Shown: piece by piece, positions 55,875-64,000 of the stretch
Layout: each line of letters opens with the position of its first letter
Position numbering within the stretch: the first letter of the stretch is position 1
From: Corynebacterium pseudokroppenstedtii
Lineage (GTDB): Bacteria; Actinomycetota; Actinomycetes; Mycobacteriales; Mycobacteriaceae
NCBI RefSeq assembly: GCF_019754945.1
Contig: NZ_JAEUWU010000001.1
Location: 248,001 to 312,000, forward strand
Direction: 5' to 3'
Length of the DNA: 64,000 bases
Program-made: the position numbers and the translations under genes
Notes under the pieces: model-generated
What the model was told of the DNA's origin: nothing
Databases searched by the model: none
What the model saw: only the letters and a program-made list of their open reading frames with translations

Positions 55875-55923
55875 TTTCACGTTCTGTGGGGCTTGAGCCT
55901 CATAACGTCCAGCTTGTGCTTAT

Positions 55924-55959
55924 CCGGTGTGCAGAGTGACTCTGCGCACCGGTTTTTGT
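55924..55959 (+). terminator. Terminator after rpsP
   Basis: A 13-base stem (55924-55936 with 55940-55952, one G-U pair) and a 3-base loop are followed by TTTTTGTTTT. It separates rpsP from khpA, which then needs its own promoter. Confidence 0.88.
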
Positions 55960-55989
55960 TTTGCTCGGGTTCCTCGAGGTCGTAGGAAC

Positions 55990-55995
55990 TATAGT
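55990..55995 (+). promoter_or_regulatory. -10 element of leaderless khpA
   Basis: TATAGT lies 7 bases before ATG 56003, after a terminator, with no ribosome site between. Confidence 0.5.
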
Positions 55996-56002
55996 GGCAG
56001 CT

Positions 56003-56275
56003 ATGACGAATGCATCTCCCTCCGATCTCCGCCGCACCACATCAGAGGTGACGTCGTCGGAAGAAAAAATTGTTCTCCACCTTGTCCGGGGTATTGTTCC
56101 TCACCCTGACGACGTGACCGTACGGACGACTTACCGGGGGCGGCAGCACGTGCTCATCGTCTACGTCCACCCCGACGATCGCGCCATGGTGATCGGACGC
56201 AAAGGACGCCACGCCGAGGCACTTCGCACGATTCTGTGCAGCCTCGACCGCGATACTCGGATAGAGATTCGTTAA
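56003..56275 (+). CDS. khpA: KH-domain RNA-binding protein (KhpA/YlqC type)
   Basis: A 90-residue single KH domain with the GxxG loop in VIGRKGRHAEALRTIL. Such proteins bind RNA widely, often with KhpB, and lie in the rpsP-rimM-trmD cluster as here. The ending DRDTRIEIR is short. Start ATG 56003 is supported by the -10 element. Confidence 0.92.
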   Translation: MTNASPSDLRRTTSEVTSSEEKIVLHLVRGIVPHPDDVTVRTTYRGRQHVLIVYVHPDDRAMVIGRKGRHAEALRTILCSLDRDTRIEIR

Positions 56276-56303
56276 CGTATTCGCTCCGCGGCCATGATTT
56301 TGT

Positions 56304-56309
56304 GATAAT
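56304..56309 (+). promoter_or_regulatory. -10 element of leaderless rimM
   Basis: GATAAT lies 6 bases before GTG 56316 with no ribosome site; khpA ends only 40 bases earlier. Confidence 0.45.
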
Positions 56310-56315
56310 GACGTC

Positions 56316-56993
56316 GTGACCAAGCATGATAATTCCGCGGACGATCCCAATTACGTACAGATCGGTCGCGTCGTCAAGCCGCATGGGGTCCGGGGAGAAT
56401 TCGTCGTCGAGCCAACCACGGATGACCCCGAGGGACGCTTCGCGGTGGGAAGCGTCGTCAAGGCCATGCCCGTAGGTGGGCACCAGCGTCGGAATCGCGG
56501 ATCTCAGGAGCCTTTTACTTTGACCGTGGCGTCGGTCCGGGGGCACCAAGGCAGAATCATCATGAAGGCTGAGGAAATTCCGGATCGGAATGCCGCCGAG
56601 TCTTTGCGGGGAGTTCGTTTCGTTGCGGAGCCTGTTATCGACCACTCTGGTGAAGAGTTCTATGACTTCGAGTTGGAAGGACTTCACGTCCTCACCGTGG
56701 GTCCAGTGAGTGCGGAGGAAGCGCACGCGCGGGCCTACGAGGGGGCTCAACCAGAGCCCGAGGACATCGGAATTGTCAAGAATGTGCTCCGAGGACCTGC
56801 CCAGCGCTTGCTGGAAGTGGAGATAGCCTCCGACGAAGCAGAGTCCGACGATGCAGGGTCCGCTGATACAGCGTCCGATGGTGCGCCGCGAACGGTTCTC
56901 ATTCCATTTGTCCAGGCCATTGTGCCCATCGTCGATATCGACAATGAGGCCATCGTTGTGACCCCGCCCGAGGGATTGTTGGACCTACCGTAG
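56316..56993 (+). CDS. rimM: Ribosome maturation factor RimM
   Basis: Assembly factor for the 30S head that binds S19. The N-terminal domain has QIGRVVKPHGVRGEFVVEP; the PRC-barrel part has EEFYDFELEGLHV and ends VPIVDIDNEAIVVTPPEGLL. A Ser/Asp/Ala-rich insert (about 170-195) interrupts the C-terminal domain and makes the protein about 40 residues longer than usual. Followed at 9 bases by trmD. Confidence 0.95.
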   Translation: MTKHDNSADDPNYVQIGRVVKPHGVRGEFVVEPTTDDPEGRFAVGSVVKAMPVGGHQRRNRGSQEPFTLTVASVRGHQGRIIMKAEEIPDRNAAESLRGVRFVAEPVIDHSGEEFYDFELEGLHVLTVGPVSAEEAHARAYEGAQPEPEDIGIVKNVLRGPAQRLLEVEIASDEAESDDAGSADTASDGAPRTVLIPFVQAIVPIVDIDNEAIVVTPPEGLLDLP

Positions 56994-57002
56994 GAGGACA
57001 GC

Positions 57003-57974
57003 ATGGATAAGGAACGGAGCGTGCCTCACCACCTGCGGCTTGATGTCATTACCATCTTTCCCGCCTACATGGAACCGCTGCGGCACGCCTTGCTCGGCAA
57101 AGCAATCGAGCAGGGGATTATCAGCGTCGGTGTTCACGATCTGCGGCAGTGGGCGTCGGGGGTCCACAAGTCCGTCGACGATTCACCCTATGGGGGCGGC
57201 CCCGGCATGGTGATGAAGCCCGACGTGTGGGGGAGCGCGCTTGACGACGTCGCCCAGGGCACTGGCCCCGTCACCGAGTCCGCGGACCTTGTCACGGCTG
57301 AGCCTCACCGTCGCCAACCGAGGCATGATGACCTGCTCGATTCATCTGATGACGCCAGTGGTTCGTCGGGTCGGGTCGTTGAAACTGGTCATTCTGATCA
57401 GTCTGGTCAGTCTGGCCGCACCTCGTCGACGCCGGTACTCGTCGTACCAACCCCGACAGGTACTCCGTTTACCCAGGAGTTAGCCCACGAGCTAGCTCAG
57501 GAAGATCACCTCGTTTTCGCCTGCGGTCGTTATGAGGGCATTGACCAGCGAGTTTTCGACGACGCCCGCGGTCATTATCGTGTTCAGGAAGTGTCGATCG
57601 GCGATTATATTTTGGTCGGCGGTGAGGTTGCTGTGCTGGTCATGGCCGAAGCGATTGTTCGGCTGATCCCGGGTGTCCTTGGGAACCGTCGCAGCCATGA
57701 GGAAGATTCGTTCTCTGAGGGGTTGTTGGAGGGGCCGCGGTACACGAAGCCACGGTCGTGGCGCGGCCGGGACGTCCCCGATATTTTGCTGTCGGGCGAT
57801 CACGCGAAGGTCGATCAGTGGAATCGCGAGCGTGCCTTGGACATCACGGCCCAACGTCGGCCAGATTTGATTGAGCGCTGCCGGGCTGCGGGGCTTCTGA
57901 GCCATGCTGACGATGAGTGGCTGGAGCGTAACGGCTACCATCGGTCGGGTGATTATTCAGACCCTCGCACATGA
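57003..57974 (+). CDS. trmD: tRNA (guanine37-N1)-methyltransferase with a central insert
   Basis: Methylates G37 of tRNAs. Trefoil-knot SPOUT motifs are LDVITIFPAYMEPLRHALLG, DDSPYGGGPGMVMKPDVWG, VFACGRYEGIDQRV and VSIGDYILVGGEVAVLVMAE, with LLEGPRYTKPRSWRG at the end of the core. Between the GGGPGM helix and the PTPTGTPFTQ strand is a Ser/Asp/Gln-rich insert of about 60 residues, so 323 residues against the usual 230-250. GGAGGA precedes ATG 57003. Tex overlaps its end. Confidence 0.96.
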   Translation: MDKERSVPHHLRLDVITIFPAYMEPLRHALLGKAIEQGIISVGVHDLRQWASGVHKSVDDSPYGGGPGMVMKPDVWGSALDDVAQGTGPVTESADLVTAEPHRRQPRHDDLLDSSDDASGSSGRVVETGHSDQSGQSGRTSSTPVLVVPTPTGTPFTQELAHELAQEDHLVFACGRYEGIDQRVFDDARGHYRVQEVSIGDYILVGGEVAVLVMAEAIVRLIPGVLGNRRSHEEDSFSEGLLEGPRYTKPRSWRGRDVPDILLSGDHAKVDQWNRERALDITAQRRPDLIERCRAAGLLSHADDEWLERNGYHRSGDYSDPRT

Positions 57975-60318
57975 ATTAGGTGTTACTGAACAACAAGTCC
58001 GCACGACGGTCGACTTGCTGGACCAAGGTAATACGGTTCCGTTCATTGCCCGCTATCGCAAGGAAATGACGGGCGGTCTCGATGACGCCCAGCTCCGCAC
58101 CCTGTCGGAGCGCGTGACCTATCTGCGGGAGCTCGAGGATCGCAAGCAGACGATTCTCGAAGCAATTGATAGCCAGGGCAAGCTAACCGACGAGTTGCGG
58201 GAGCTCATCCAGCAGTGTGACACGAAGGCCCGTTTAGAGGATCTGTATCTGCCCTATAAAAAGCGTCGCAAGACGAAGGCAGATAAGGCGCGGGAAGCTG
58301 GACTTGAGCCGCTGCTTGATTCACTACTTGCCGACGCCACGCTAGACCCGGAAGTGGCCGCGCAGTCCTACACAACCGAGGGGTTTGAGGAAGCAAAGGC
58401 GGCGTTGGAGGGCGCCCGCGCTATTTTCGTCGACCGCTTAGCGACGAACGCGGATCTCGTCGGCCATATTCGCGATCGGGTGTGGGATTCTGGCGCCCTC
58501 GAAGCTCACGTTGTGGAGGGCAAGGAGCAGGAGGGGGCAACGTATCGGGATTATTTCGACTTCGCGGAGCAGCTCTCGGATGTGCCCTCGCACCGGGTGC
58601 TGGCTTTGTTGCGTGGTGAGCGTGAGGGGATCATTTCCCTCTCGATCGATCCCGGCGACGACGATCCCTATGTTGGCCTCATTGCCGACGATGCGGACTT
58701 GGGGAATTCTATTAACCATGATGGTCCCGCCGCGGACTGGATTGAGAAGGCGATTCAGTGGGGCTGGCGGACGAAATTGAGCGTCTCTGCGAGCTTGGAT
58801 GCCCGCATGAGGGCGAAGGAGAAGGCCGAAGCGACGGCGGTAGAGGTTTTTGCGAAGAATCTCCACGACGTTTTGCTTGCTGCTCCGGCTGGTCAAAAGG
58901 TAACGATCGGCCTGGACCCCGGATACCGCAATGGCGTGAAAGTTGCGGTGGTTGATGATACGGGGAAAGTGTTGGATACGACCATTGTGTACCCCCATCA
59001 GCCACAGAACAGGTGGTCGGCAGCTATCGACGAATTAGCGACGATGTGCGTCCGCCACCATGTTGCCCTGATGGCTATCGGCAACGGAACAGCCAGCCGC
59101 GAGACAGAGAAACTCTCCCGCGAGGTGGCGGCCAAGGTGAAGGAGCTGGGCGGCGATGCGCCGACCCCCGTGGTGGTGTCGGAGTCGGGAGCCTCCGTCT
59201 ATTCGGCGTCGGAACTGGCGAGTAAAGAGTGCCCTGATCTGGATGTTTCCTTGCGTGGGGCGGTGTCGATTGCCCGCCGTTTGCAGGATCCGTTGGCCGA
59301 GTTAGTCAAGGTTGACCCGAAGTCGATTGGTGTTGGGCAGTACCAGCATGACGTCAACCAATCGTCCTTGACCGATGCTCTGAACGCTGTGGTGGAAGAT
59401 GCAGTTAACGCCGTGGGGGTTGATTTGAACACCGCGTCAGCTCCGCTGCTGACCCGTGTGGCCGGCGTGACGCCGACCATCGCCGAGAACATTGTGGCGT
59501 ATCGCGAAGACAACGGTGCTTTCGATTCGCGCAAAACCTTGACGGAGGTCCCACGCCTGGGACCGAAGGCATTCGAGCAGTGTGCAGGTTTCTTGCGTAT
59601 CCGTGGAGGTTCGCAGCCGCTTGACGCGTCGGCAGTACACCCGGAGTCGTACGGTGTTGTGTCGACTATTGCGGACGCGACTGGCCTGGACGTGGACCAC
59701 CTGATGGGTAATTCCCGTGTACTTAGTGGGCTCGATCCGGCTCAGTTTGCCCAGGGGGCTGTGGGCATTCCGACGGTGACCGATATCCTCGCTGAGCTCG
59801 ATAAACCGGGCCGTGATCCTCGCCCGGAGTTCCGGACCGCAACATTCAAAGAGGGCATAGAAAAAGTTTCTGATTTAACTCCCGGCATGGTGCTTGAGGG
59901 CACGGTCACGAACGTCGCTGCCTTCGGTGCCTTCGTGGATATCGGGGTCCACCAGGACGGACTTGTCCATGTGTCGGCAATGAGTGACCGCTTTGTGTCG
60001 GATCCGCACGATGTTGTGAAGTCCGGCCAGGTCGTTCGCGTCAAAGTCATGGACGTGGATACCGATCGGCAGCGTATTGGGTTGTCCCTGCGGTTGAACG
60101 ACGAGCCGGGGGACAAGGGTCAACGTCGGCAAGGAGATCATCGCGAGAATCGTCGAGATGGCCGCGATCATGCCTCTCATCAGCGTGGCCAGGGCTCACG
60201 CAAGCCCAATCAAGGTGGCCGCAAAACTCACCAGGGAGGTCGTCGGGGATCGGGTAATCGACGTGAGCAGGGTGGTTCTATGGCCGACGCTCTTCGTCGC
60301 GCCGGGTTTGGGAAGTAA
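57949..60318 (+). CDS. tex: Tex-family RNA-binding protein
   Basis: Large nucleic-acid-binding protein linked to transcription. Tex N-terminal helices (HELGVTEQQVRTTVDLLDQG, ARYRKEMTGGLDDAQLRTL), a YqgF-like RNase H fold (TIGLDPGYRNGVKVAVVD), helix-hairpin-helix pairs (VDLNTASAPLLTRVAGVTPT) and an S1 domain (GMVLEGTVTNVAAFGAFVDI) follow in order; the last 70 residues are Arg/Gly/Gln-rich. The start is probably GTG 57949, which overlaps trmD by 26 bases, though it lacks a clear site. Confidence 0.93.
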   Translation: MIIQTLAHELGVTEQQVRTTVDLLDQGNTVPFIARYRKEMTGGLDDAQLRTLSERVTYLRELEDRKQTILEAIDSQGKLTDELRELIQQCDTKARLEDLYLPYKKRRKTKADKAREAGLEPLLDSLLADATLDPEVAAQSYTTEGFEEAKAALEGARAIFVDRLATNADLVGHIRDRVWDSGALEAHVVEGKEQEGATYRDYFDFAEQLSDVPSHRVLALLRGEREGIISLSIDPGDDDPYVGLIADDADLGNSINHDGPAADWIEKAIQWGWRTKLSVSASLDARMRAKEKAEATAVEVFAKNLHDVLLAAPAGQKVTIGLDPGYRNGVKVAVVDDTGKVLDTTIVYPHQPQNRWSAAIDELATMCVRHHVALMAIGNGTASRETEKLSREVAAKVKELGGDAPTPVVVSESGASVYSASELASKECPDLDVSLRGAVSIARRLQDPLAELVKVDPKSIGVGQYQHDVNQSSLTDALNAVVEDAVNAVGVDLNTASAPLLTRVAGVTPTIAENIVAYREDNGAFDSRKTLTEVPRLGPKAFEQCAGFLRIRGGSQPLDASAVHPESYGVVSTIADATGLDVDHLMGNSRVLSGLDPAQFAQGAVGIPTVTDILAELDKPGRDPRPEFRTATFKEGIEKVSDLTPGMVLEGTVTNVAAFGAFVDIGVHQDGLVHVSAMSDRFVSDPHDVVKSGQVVRVKVMDVDTDRQRIGLSLRLNDEPGDKGQRRQGDHRENRRDGRDHASHQRGQGSRKPNQGGRKTHQGGRRGSGNRREQGGSMADALRRAGFGK

Positions 60319-60622
60319 CGGGTGACTAACCGGGAGTCGAGGTTGCGATCCGGTGGCATGACTTTCCGCGGACACACCGATTACGTCGGCTGAGTTGGAA
60401 AAATGACAGCTGTAGTGCAATAATTTCGAGGTTGTCTGTTTCGCCGAGTGCAAGCGAAAGCCATCGTTGTAACAATCGACGTTGACGCTGGGATGCTGCA
60501 ACGCTATCCCCGGAGCATTCTGCGTGACTCGACAGTGAAAATGTACTGGGTACGAACCGGCCGAGCGCCCTCCAGGGAAGTGCCGCTAGGTTCCTCTGCT
60601 CCGACCATGAAGGATCGTATTT
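60319..60622. other. Gene-free leader region of rplS
   Basis: No gene is visible in these 304 bases; a 62-codon reading from 60448 looks like chance. The region holds one good promoter (60395-60423), which would leave about 190 bases of leader before rplS, and a CCGACCATGAAGGAT ribosome region. Confidence 0.45.
60395..60423 (+). promoter_or_regulatory. Probable promoter of rplS
   Basis: TTGGAA at 60395-60400 and CAATAA at 60418-60423 are spaced by 17 bases, with an upstream TG near the -10. Confidence 0.5.
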
Positions 60623-60964
60623 ATGAACATTCTTGACAAGGTTGATGCTGCATCACTGCGCGACGATATTCCGGAGTTCCGCTCCGGCGATACCGTTGAC
60701 GTCCACGTGAAGGTCATCGAGGGACAGAAGTCCCGTATCCAGGTGTTCCGTGGCGTTGTTATCCGCCGCCAGGGCTCCGGTGTCCGTGAGACCTTCACCG
60801 TCCGCAAGGTGTCGTTCGGCATCGGTGTGGAGCGTACCTTCCCGGTTCACACACCGAACATCGACCACATCGAGGTTCTGACCCGCGGTGACGTTCGCCG
60901 CGCCAAGCTGTACTACCTGCGTAACCTGCGCGGTAAGGCAGCCAAGATCAAGGAGCGTCGTTAA
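60623..60964 (+). CDS. rplS: 50S ribosomal protein L19
   Basis: L19 of 113 residues at the 30S-50S interface: [60 protein letters not shown] and [20 protein letters not shown] are all standard. AAGGAT precedes ATG 60623. It ends at a strong hairpin region and, unlike many genomes, is separated from trmD by tex. Confidence 0.98.
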   Translation: MNILDKVDAASLRDDIPEFRSGDTVDVHVKVIEGQKSRIQVFRGVVIRRQGSGVRETFTVRKVSFGIGVERTFPVHTPNIDHIEVLTRGDVRRAKLYYLRNLRGKAAKIKERR

Positions 60965-60980
60965 TCGACTATCCGTCATT

Positions 60981-60996
60981 AACCACTTCGGTGGTT
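60981..60996 (+). other. UUCG tetraloop hairpin after rplS
   Basis: AACCAC-TTCG-GTGGTT is a perfect 6-base stem closed by a TTCG loop, 17 bases after the rplS stop and just before the terminator. It probably stabilises the mRNA end. Confidence 0.6.
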
Positions 60997-61005
60997 CGAC
61001 AAGGA

Positions 61006-61047
61006 AGACCAATGTGAGTGCTCAGGCACATCGCATTGGTCTTTTTC
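61006..61047 (+). terminator. Terminator of rplS
   Basis: AGACCAATG (61006-61014) pairs with CATTGGTCT (61034-61042), followed by TTTTCT. The loop is long but has further partial pairing. Confidence 0.75.
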
Positions 61048-61135
61048 TATGCCAACTTTTGTCGTATAGACCCAGGAAGAACCCAGTTCCTGGGGTGCGA
61101 AGCACCGACGCGCGGATGGAGGAGCCGGTAGACGG

Positions 61136-61288
61136 AAAACTGTGGGGAAACTACACCTAGAGCCCAAAACTGCGGGGGAATATGCGCCCAAAATAAAAGT
61201 GTGGGGGTATATGGTCCATTTTCGGCCATTTTTCGTCCATATTTCCCGGCAGTTTTCACAAGAGACCCCGATATACCCCCACAGTTTT
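61136..61288. repeat. Four copies of an AAAACTGTGGGGG(T)ATATGG repeat
   Basis: Copies at 61136-61147 (partial), 61166-61184, 61195-61214 and, inverted, 61268-61288. The best two share AAAA[C/G]TGTGGGGGTATAT. Spacing is irregular and the last copy is on the opposite strand, so a folded RNA or a protein-binding cluster is possible. Confidence 0.6.
61216..61245. repeat. Triple short tandem CCATTTTTCG
   Basis: CCATTTTCG, CCATTTTTCG and CCATATTTC follow at 10-11-base steps, roughly one helical turn each, between the third and fourth copy of the larger repeat. Confidence 0.55.
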
Positions 61289-61661
61289 CCCGCACGCGGA
61301 CACATTTTGTCGTAAAACCCCGAGAACTGACCCATTAATCCGCATACGCGACACAAGGCCTCTCACGAATATGTGGGCGCCAATCACGCCGTCTACGTAG
61401 AAAACATCGACATAGCGAGGGTTTTCCCACCTTAAACGGGGGTAATTTTCGTGGCGTAGCCCTTTTTCTACGGTTCCGTAGGTAGTTTCAATGTTGGTTC
61501 TTCAGTTTCCCCTCTCGTATGACTGCGAGCAACACTGCAGTGTTGTCATCGAGATCTGTTGAAACCTTCTTTTTACTGGATCGAATACAGGTTGCACTCA
61601 GTCGCAGTGAATGAACGTTGGTCACGTCGAGTCGAGTGCAAGATTGTGTGAAAGGCTCAGA

Positions 61662-62726
61662 ATGCTCTCATCGCTTCACTCGTCGACGAAGAAAGTGGCC
61701 GCGTGTGTCCTTGCTTCCGCTACCGCTATCGCCGGAATGACAGGTGCGGTCGGCACCGAACCACAGGCTTCAGCCAAGCCCATCACGACGCAGGTTGATC
61801 TCCCCGCGGCGAAGGACGTCCCGTGGGCTGAAACCGTCGGCCATGGACCAAAAGAGGACAGTTTTGTTCAGGCGACATTGCTGGGGATGGCCAATCCGGC
61901 TCTTGCCCCGCAGGGCGCAAATGTGGAATGTACTCCGCGCCCCGGCGAGAATCCTATTGTTTTGCTTCACGGTTTGAACTCGAATTTCTATTCGACGTAT
62001 GCACGGATGGCTCCGGAACTGGCAGCTGCAGGTTTCTGTGTCTATGGCTTCAATTACGGAGACCCGCGGCCGATGACGGCCGAAACCGCGACGGCACCCG
62101 GGTTAATCCCTGGCCTGAATGGCCTTAACCCGATGGCGGATAGCGTGGATGAAGTCACCGCCAAGATCGATGCAATTCGCGAAAACCTCGGGGGTAGCGA
62201 TGTCGACATCATCGGTTACTCCGAAGGCGGATCGATGGCAGCTGCCTACACCAAGCGCAAAGAAGGAAAAGGCGTCGGCAAGGTCATCACTCTCGGCGGT
62301 GTTCTTAAAGGCACGACGTTGGTCGGCGTTAACCACCTGTATCAAGAGCTTGACGCCGCTCAATTACCGATCAGCACCGTCGTCGGTAGGTTAGGTGGAC
62401 CGGCATCGAATGACCTGTTGACTGGTTCAGATTTCATGACCCACGAAATGAGCGACATCGAGGTTCCTGGAGTCAAGTATGTGTCCATTTCGTCTCATGC
62501 CGATTTAGTGGTCACGCCGACGAGTCATGCGCAGTTCACGACGGCTGCCGAATCGGGCAAAGACGTTGATGTCAGCAACATTGTGACGCAAGACGGATGC
62601 AATAAGGACTACGGCGATCACCTCTCATATACGACGAATCCGCGTGTGATTGCCTACGCGAAGAACGCGTTGGGCCGGGATGTCGCCGTTCCGTGTGTTC
62701 CGGCGGTCTTGTTCGCGACGTCGTAG
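61662..62726 (+). CDS. Secreted triacylglycerol lipase/esterase (alpha/beta hydrolase)
   Basis: A signal peptide (basic start, then VAACVLASATAIAGMTGAVG) and mature alpha/beta hydrolase: PIVLLHGLNSNFYSTYARMA (HG oxyanion region), the nucleophile elbow DIIGYSEGGSMAAAY with Ser, and the terminal His region DYGDHLSYTTNPRV. Two cysteine pairs may form disulfides. The 354 residues fit class 2 lipases (LipA/EstA-like). ATG 61662 has a GAAAGG site. With the SGNH hydrolase it suggests extracellular lipid use. Confidence 0.92.
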   Translation: MLSSLHSSTKKVAACVLASATAIAGMTGAVGTEPQASAKPITTQVDLPAAKDVPWAETVGHGPKEDSFVQATLLGMANPALAPQGANVECTPRPGENPIVLLHGLNSNFYSTYARMAPELAAAGFCVYGFNYGDPRPMTAETATAPGLIPGLNGLNPMADSVDEVTAKIDAIRENLGGSDVDIIGYSEGGSMAAAYTKRKEGKGVGKVITLGGVLKGTTLVGVNHLYQELDAAQLPISTVVGRLGGPASNDLLTGSDFMTHEMSDIEVPGVKYVSISSHADLVVTPTSHAQFTTAAESGKDVDVSNIVTQDGCNKDYGDHLSYTTNPRVIAYAKNALGRDVAVPCVPAVLFATS

Positions 62727-62806
62727 GCGGTGTGCCCGGCGGAGGTGTTATCCCACTGCGATCTGCCATCGCGGTGGAGACATCATGTTTTGCTGAATTC
62801 TGCTGG

Positions 62807-62812
62807 TACTAT
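62807..62812 (+). promoter_or_regulatory. -10 element of leaderless lepB
   Basis: TACTAT lies 8 bases before GTG 62821 with no ribosome site. Confidence 0.5.
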
Positions 62813-62820
62813 GACGGCCT

Positions 62821-63801
62821 GTGACCGAAACTAACCCATCGGGCTGGCGCCCCCGTACGAGCCCTGAGCGTTTACGTGCCTCGAGGGGGAAGAACATCGA
62901 TCGCCCGTCACCTGATGGGCGACGGGTTCGGCGTCAGCCGTCACGGACCTCGGTCAGACATGACAGCAGAGCGCTGCGTGAACGGCAGAATTCTCGCGGT
63001 GGCAGCGGCGGCAATAGGCCTTCACACCGTCCGGCAGAACGTCGTGCCACACGTCCCGCTGCTCCGTCGAAAAGCGAGCGCTCGAAGAAACAGTCACCTC
63101 GTTCTGAGCGTCCGTGGTATATCGATGTCCCCATTATTATTGCCATTGCGCTGATAGCGACCATCGCTTTTCAAGCAGTGGTGGGGCGGGTTTATGTCAT
63201 TCCTTCTGAGTCTATGGAGCCCACGCTTCATGGATGTACGGACTGCAATAATGACCGAATTTTCGTCAATAAAATGGTGTTTGACTTTAAAGACCCGAAG
63301 CCCGGCGATGTGGTTGTTTTTAAAGGTCCAGAGTCTTGGGATAATGCGTACACAACGAGTCGATCGAGTAATCGGGTTGTCCGCGGTTTTCAAAACTTAG
63401 GGTCGTATATCGGACTCGTGGCACCAGACGAAAATGATCTTGTTAAGCGTGTGATAGCAACCGGTGGCCAGACAGTGGAATGCTTACCTGGCGATAAAGG
63501 TGTCAAAGTTAACGGGAAGGACATTGATAATTCGTATATCATGAACCCGCCTTCCCGGAGCGTCGATACTAAAGGTGGATCGATTGCTTGTGGGGGCGAA
63601 TACTTCGGGCCCGTGAAAGTTCCCGAGGATCATCTCTGGGTCATGGGTGATAACCGCACCAATTCGAGAGATTCGCGGTTCCATATGGGGGATCAATACC
63701 AAGGAACTGTTCCGGTGGATAATGTGATTGGTCGCGTTGATGCTCGCATTTTGCCGTTCAATCGGATAGGTACTGTGAAGCATCCTCAGATTCAGTCGTA
63801 G
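62821..63801 (+). CDS. lepB: Signal peptidase I
   Basis: Removes signal peptides at the membrane. An unusually long Arg/Ser-rich cytoplasmic part of about 97 residues precedes the single membrane helix (DVPIIIAIALIATIAFQAVV). The catalytic Ser is in YVIPSESMEPTLHG and the general-base Lys in NDLVKRVIATGGQ; the late box VMGDNRTNSRDSR is complete. The start is GTG 62821 with a leaderless -10. rnhB follows, as in related genomes. Confidence 0.96.
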   Translation: MTETNPSGWRPRTSPERLRASRGKNIDRPSPDGRRVRRQPSRTSVRHDSRALRERQNSRGGSGGNRPSHRPAERRATRPAAPSKSERSKKQSPRSERPWYIDVPIIIAIALIATIAFQAVVGRVYVIPSESMEPTLHGCTDCNNDRIFVNKMVFDFKDPKPGDVVVFKGPESWDNAYTTSRSSNRVVRGFQNLGSYIGLVAPDENDLVKRVIATGGQTVECLPGDKGVKVNGKDIDNSYIMNPPSRSVDTKGGSIACGGEYFGPVKVPEDHLWVMGDNRTNSRDSRFHMGDQYQGTVPVDNVIGRVDARILPFNRIGTVKHPQIQS

Positions 63802-63811
63802 GGGATCGGTT

Positions 63812-64000
63812 GTGCTGACAACGTCGGGGCGTGCTCGGTTGGTTGATGGGCATTCGCGTAGCTTTAACCAGGTGAAAGCATGTGTAGACGCGGGGGATAA
63901 TTCTGGCACTAGACATGCTGGTGCACGGTTAACCATTCACTCCACGCGAATTCGCCGTATGCCACAAGCCCGGACATATGAGCATGCACTGGTCAAAGCG
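63812..64000 (+). CDS. rnhB: Ribonuclease HII, 5' part only (continues past the window)
   Basis: The frame open from GTG 63812 to the edge contains IRRMPQARTYEHALVKA, which matches the start of corynebacterial RnhB just before the catalytic DEAGRG segment that lies outside. The ATG at 63959 is close to where homologues start, so the preceding 49 codons may be an extension or not translated. Position after lepB fits. Confidence 0.65.
   Translation, partial: MLTTSGRARLVDGHSRSFNQVKACVDAGDNSGTRHAGARLTIHSTRIRRMPQARTYEHALVKA

Larger units (their letters stand above)
61048..61661. other. Repeat-rich gene-free region before the lipase
   Basis: About 610 bases with no gene. It holds the AAAACTGTGGGGG repeat set (61136-61288) and the CCATTTTTCG tandem (61216-61245). 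The last 200 bases before the lipase appear AT-rich in patches and may contain its promoter, but no clear element was assigned. Confidence 0.5.

Noticed and set aside
61136..61288. CRISPR array
   Set aside because: Copies are few, unevenly spaced, imperfect and one is inverted; no cas genes are in the window.

Overview
The window looks like a chromosome segment of a Corynebacteriales actinobacterium, most likely a Corynebacterium. Evidence is the corynebacterial/mycobacterial gene order, a divergent LtbR-type IclR regulator beside leuCD, a SepIVA-type DivIVA protein, MutT1 (Nudix plus histidine phosphatase), a DUF3515 gene next to ddl and thiL, several apparently leaderless genes, and two secreted lipases. 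The species cannot be fixed from sequence reading alone; a lipophilic, host-associated species is plausible.

Layout. 1-3460: end of a fumarylacetoacetate-hydrolase-family gene, isochorismate synthase, gltX, then tRNA-Gln(CTG), tRNA-Glu(CTC) and a strong terminator. 3460-5940: an accessory patch behind the tRNAs, with two small related ORFs, a frameshifted tail copy, a pair of IS3-like ends, a YbjQ-type gene and a small membrane-protein gene cut by an in-frame TGA. 5948-10136: a creatine-use locus made of an intact creatinase, a metabolite:H+ symporter broken by one amber codon, and a sarcosine oxidase broken by a one-base frameshift. 10338-15972: a large protein with a sigma-region-4-like HTH, a YkvI-like membrane protein, a diacylglycerol-kinase-family protein and an NRAMP metal transporter. 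15997-25660: ltbR/leuCD, mutT1, gpsA, ddl, a duplicated DUF3515 protein, thiL and ung. 25657-35776: a DAK2-domain protein, recG, a biotinyl-like carrier, rsmD, coaD, sepIVA, DUF177, rnc, an alanine/glycine symporter and acyP. 35825-50692: smc, an unrecognised 1221-residue protein, ftsY, an SGNH hydrolase, and the nitrogen set amt-glnK-glnD. 50958-64000: an acyltransferase, ffh, rpsP-khpA-rimM-trmD-tex, rplS, a secreted lipase, lepB and the start of rnhB.

How the parts work together. Most genes are core functions: cell wall (ddl), division (SepIVA), chromosome segregation (Smc), protein targeting (FtsY, Ffh, LepB), translation (GltX, RpsP, RimM, TrmD, RplS) and nitrogen sensing (Amt/GlnK/GlnD, with GlnR-like boxes upstream). 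From memory of M. tuberculosis, the backbone follows the order Rv2993c to Rv2902c. The unusual content sits in the accessory patch, the decaying creatine locus, the two large proteins of unknown role, and a repeat-rich intergenic region before the lipase gene near 61.2 kb.
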